Shown here piece by piece: positions 12,289 through 13,498 of a stretch of DNA of 13,498 bases (position 1 is its first letter; every line of letters starts with the position of its first letter). The DNA comes from Planctomycetaceae bacterium (lineage in GTDB: Bacteria > Planctomycetota > Planctomycetia > Pirellulales > Thermoguttaceae): the NCBI GenBank assembly GCA_031256755.1, contig JAIRPZ010000040.1, positions 1 to 13,498 on the forward strand, given 5' to 3'. The position numbers were made by a program, and so were the translations under genes. The notes beneath the pieces are model-generated. The model did no database searches and was not told the DNA's origin. It saw only the letters and a program-made list of their open reading frames with translations.

Positions 12289-12819
12289 ATGAAAACATTC
12301 ACAATTATTACATTGTTTTTCGTAACAATAACATTGTCCGGCTGCGGTTCATCATCAACGAACATTGCCGGTCTTGTTCCGGCAGCGGGGACGGTCACGC
12401 TGAATGGACAACCGCTTGCCGATGCCGGTATTACGTTTGTCCCGACGGAGTTATCGCGGCGGGCGGCAGGAGCAAAAACAGATGCGGCAGGCAAATTTAC
12501 AGTCTCTACGCTGAATCCGTCTGACGGCATTGCACCGGGCGAATATCGGGTGGTGATCAGTAAGCAGGACGAAAAACCGGCGGCAACACTACGGCAAACG
12601 AAAACGGAGATAAAAACACCATCGGGAAAAGTTTTGCCTGATCCGCACAAAAACCGGCGGCTGTTCAAAGACGGTAAACCGATACCGGCGGGATCGGTTG
12701 CGGAAACAGTTCGGACGGAAACGCTCGGTAAATATGCTCAAGCGGACACGTCTGGATTGACGGTGACCATTCCACCGAAAGGGGATAAACAGTTGACATT
12801 AACACTGACGCTGCCGTAA
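12289..12819 (+). CDS. Small lipoprotein with carboxypeptidase-regulatory-like fold
   Basis: A 176-residue lipoprotein of the kind often found next to DUF1559 genes in Planctomycetes; its function is not known. Residues 4-18 are the signal core and LSGC is a standard lipobox with Cys19 as the lipidation site. After a short serine linker, VPAAGTVTLNGQPLADAGITFVP (about 30-52) is the characteristic start of the carboxypeptidase-regulatory-like beta-sandwich. It continues with DAAGKFTVSTL (65-75) and APGEYRVVISK (82-92). A charged, lysine-rich insert about 94-130 follows, and the chain ends with KGDKQLTLTLTLP. The ATG is certain enough because the signal peptide begins immediately after it; no strong SD precedes it. 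The gene starts 94 bases after the DUF1559 stop, beyond the AT-rich hairpin, so it may be co-transcribed or have its own promoter. Confidence 0.82.
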   Translation: MKTFTIITLFFVTITLSGCGSSSTNIAGLVPAAGTVTLNGQPLADAGITFVPTELSRRAAGAKTDAAGKFTVSTLNPSDGIAPGEYRVVISKQDEKPAATLRQTKTEIKTPSGKVLPDPHKNRRLFKDGKPIPAGSVAETVRTETLGKYAQADTSGLTVTIPPKGDKQLTLTLTLP

Positions 12820-13269
12820 CGGCGATGTTACCTTTGTTGCCCGGAATGAGTAAGAGGATATGAGTGCCGGCGAAGTGATCTTCAAACCGACTGAGGACGT
12901 TTTCATTGTGTCATTCCTTGTGTTTTGATGATTGGTATTGATACTGCTTGGGATAAAATATCCTGCCTTTTCGGCGGCTTCGGTATTCCAATTCAATGCA
13001 GTATGAGCGTGATATTTGGAAGAACCGCCGCAAAACGGAATATTGTTCGAAGCGAACCCTTTGGTATAGGTTTGCTGTGATCATCGGACATACTCGGACC
13101 AGAACGACCGGAATTTTGCCGGACTGACACGGATGGGTTCTGTTGCTGGCGGGGTCAAACGCCACGCCTAGTAGACAGCGGTTAGTTCGAGGTACGGAGT
13201 AAGCGCAAAATAAGGCGACGGAGTACCGGCATTTCCCCATACGCCACCATATTTTGCCCATCTTTTGCT
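12820..13269. other. Region with no assignable gene, possibly decayed coding sequence
   Basis: No frame gives a recognisable protein. Two minus-strand frames are open for long stretches: 13261-12911 (116 codons from an ATG) and about 13080-12799 (94 codons without an ATG). The second has a Ser/Thr/Asn-rich composition like secreted proteins and runs into the lipoprotein 3' end. On the plus strand a frame reading GILFEANPLV near 13040-13070 is broken by stops. This could be remnants of one gene or a non-coding repeat. No tRNA or known structured RNA was recognised. Confidence 0.35.
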
Positions 13270-13380
13270 ATGGTATTTGTGTTAACCTTTCTTTTCGTGA
13301 TTGCCGTCAGTACAAGCGGGAATGCCATGGGGTATGCGAAACCGGCAGCCGTCCCGAAAAAACTTTCCCTTTCTTCTTGA
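13270..13380 (+). CDS. Signal-peptide-like short ORF, possibly the start of a broken gene
   Basis: A 36-codon ORF. Its first 19 residues (MVFVLTFLFVIAVSTSGNA) look like a Sec signal peptide with a possible cleavage after GNA, followed by MGYAKPAAVPKKLSLSS and a stop. After the stop both other plus-strand frames stay open to the window end at 13498, so a frameshift could join the signal sequence to a longer secreted protein running out of the window. No SD or clear promoter is visible. It may be a tiny secreted peptide, a broken gene or chance. Confidence 0.3.
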   Translation: MVFVLTFLFVIAVSTSGNAMGYAKPAAVPKKLSLSS

Positions 13381-13498
13381 CAGCAGGCGGCGAAATCTTT
13401 ACTCTTCCCCGAATGACTCCCGCATTAACCCCGAAATCAAACCGGCTGTTATTCGGTCAATCGCCTCCGATGCTGCAAAAAACGTTGTTCACCCTTTT
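13381..13498 (+). other. Open but unassigned sequence at the window edge
   Basis: Two plus-strand frames lack stops to the end of the window. One reads INPEIKPAVIRSIASDAAKN, the other TLPRMTPALTPKSNRLLFGQ. A minus-strand frame is also largely open and continues to about 13311. The true frame cannot be chosen without the next sequence. Confidence 0.25.

Noticed and set aside
13140..13210. tRNA-like GTTCGA segment near 13185
   Set aside because: The flanking bases do not form a T-arm or acceptor stem, and no other tRNA arms can be placed.
1..13498. CRISPR array, insertion sequence or integrated element
   Set aside because: No regularly spaced repeats, transposase or integrase genes, or terminal inverted repeats were seen.

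Overview
The window looks like chromosomal DNA from a planctomycete of moderate GC content. The clearest marker is the DUF1559 (prepilin-type, H-X9-DG) gene at 10873-12194, followed by a small lipoprotein with a carboxypeptidase-regulatory-like fold, a pairing typical of Planctomycetes. A divergent MurE-like ligase, a solitary BatA-type VWA protein and many genes without Shine-Dalgarno (SD) sequences fit the same group. The lineage is inferred from gene content; there is no rRNA gene to confirm it.

Layout. 1-2400: a small single-span membrane ORF, an orphan intrinsic terminator, an OmpA/Pal-type lipoprotein (+) with its own promoter, and a convergent proline-rich secreted protein (-). 2418-4715 (-): a secreted clan GH-D (alpha-galactosidase-like) glycosidase. 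A 240-base divergent promoter region separates it from 4955-5305 (+), a stand-alone Hpt phosphotransfer protein. Next come a structured leader and a MurE-like Mur ligase (5415-6935, +), then a YhaM-family 3'-5' exoribonuclease (7026-8000, +). A BatA-like VWA membrane protein (8045-9100) and the glutamate synthase small subunit gltD (9180-10640) are both on the minus strand. A divergent promoter region leads to the DUF1559 gene and the lipoprotein (+). From 12820 to the window end no gene can be called with confidence, apart from a 36-residue signal-peptide-like ORF.

The genes are mostly separate transcription units with recognisable sigma70-type promoters. Envelope biology is the common theme: OmpA lipoprotein, Mur ligase paralog, secreted glycosidase, VWA membrane protein, pseudopilin-like protein and lipoprotein.

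The most interesting signal is in the DUF1559 gene. It has a consensus promoter, a strong SD and an ATG, but an 11-G homopolymer puts the N-terminal leader out of frame with the pseudopilin domain. Adding one G, losing two, or a -1 ribosomal slip restores a 440-residue protein. A heptamer repeat lies in the same linker. This looks like a contingency (phase-variable) locus, though a sequencing or assembly error in the G run is the main alternative. Second is the mur leader: a perfect 9-bp inverted repeat would hide the SD in read-through RNA but is cut by the predicted start site of the gene's own promoter. Third is a set of genes with a -10 element placed for leaderless or nearly leaderless mRNA.
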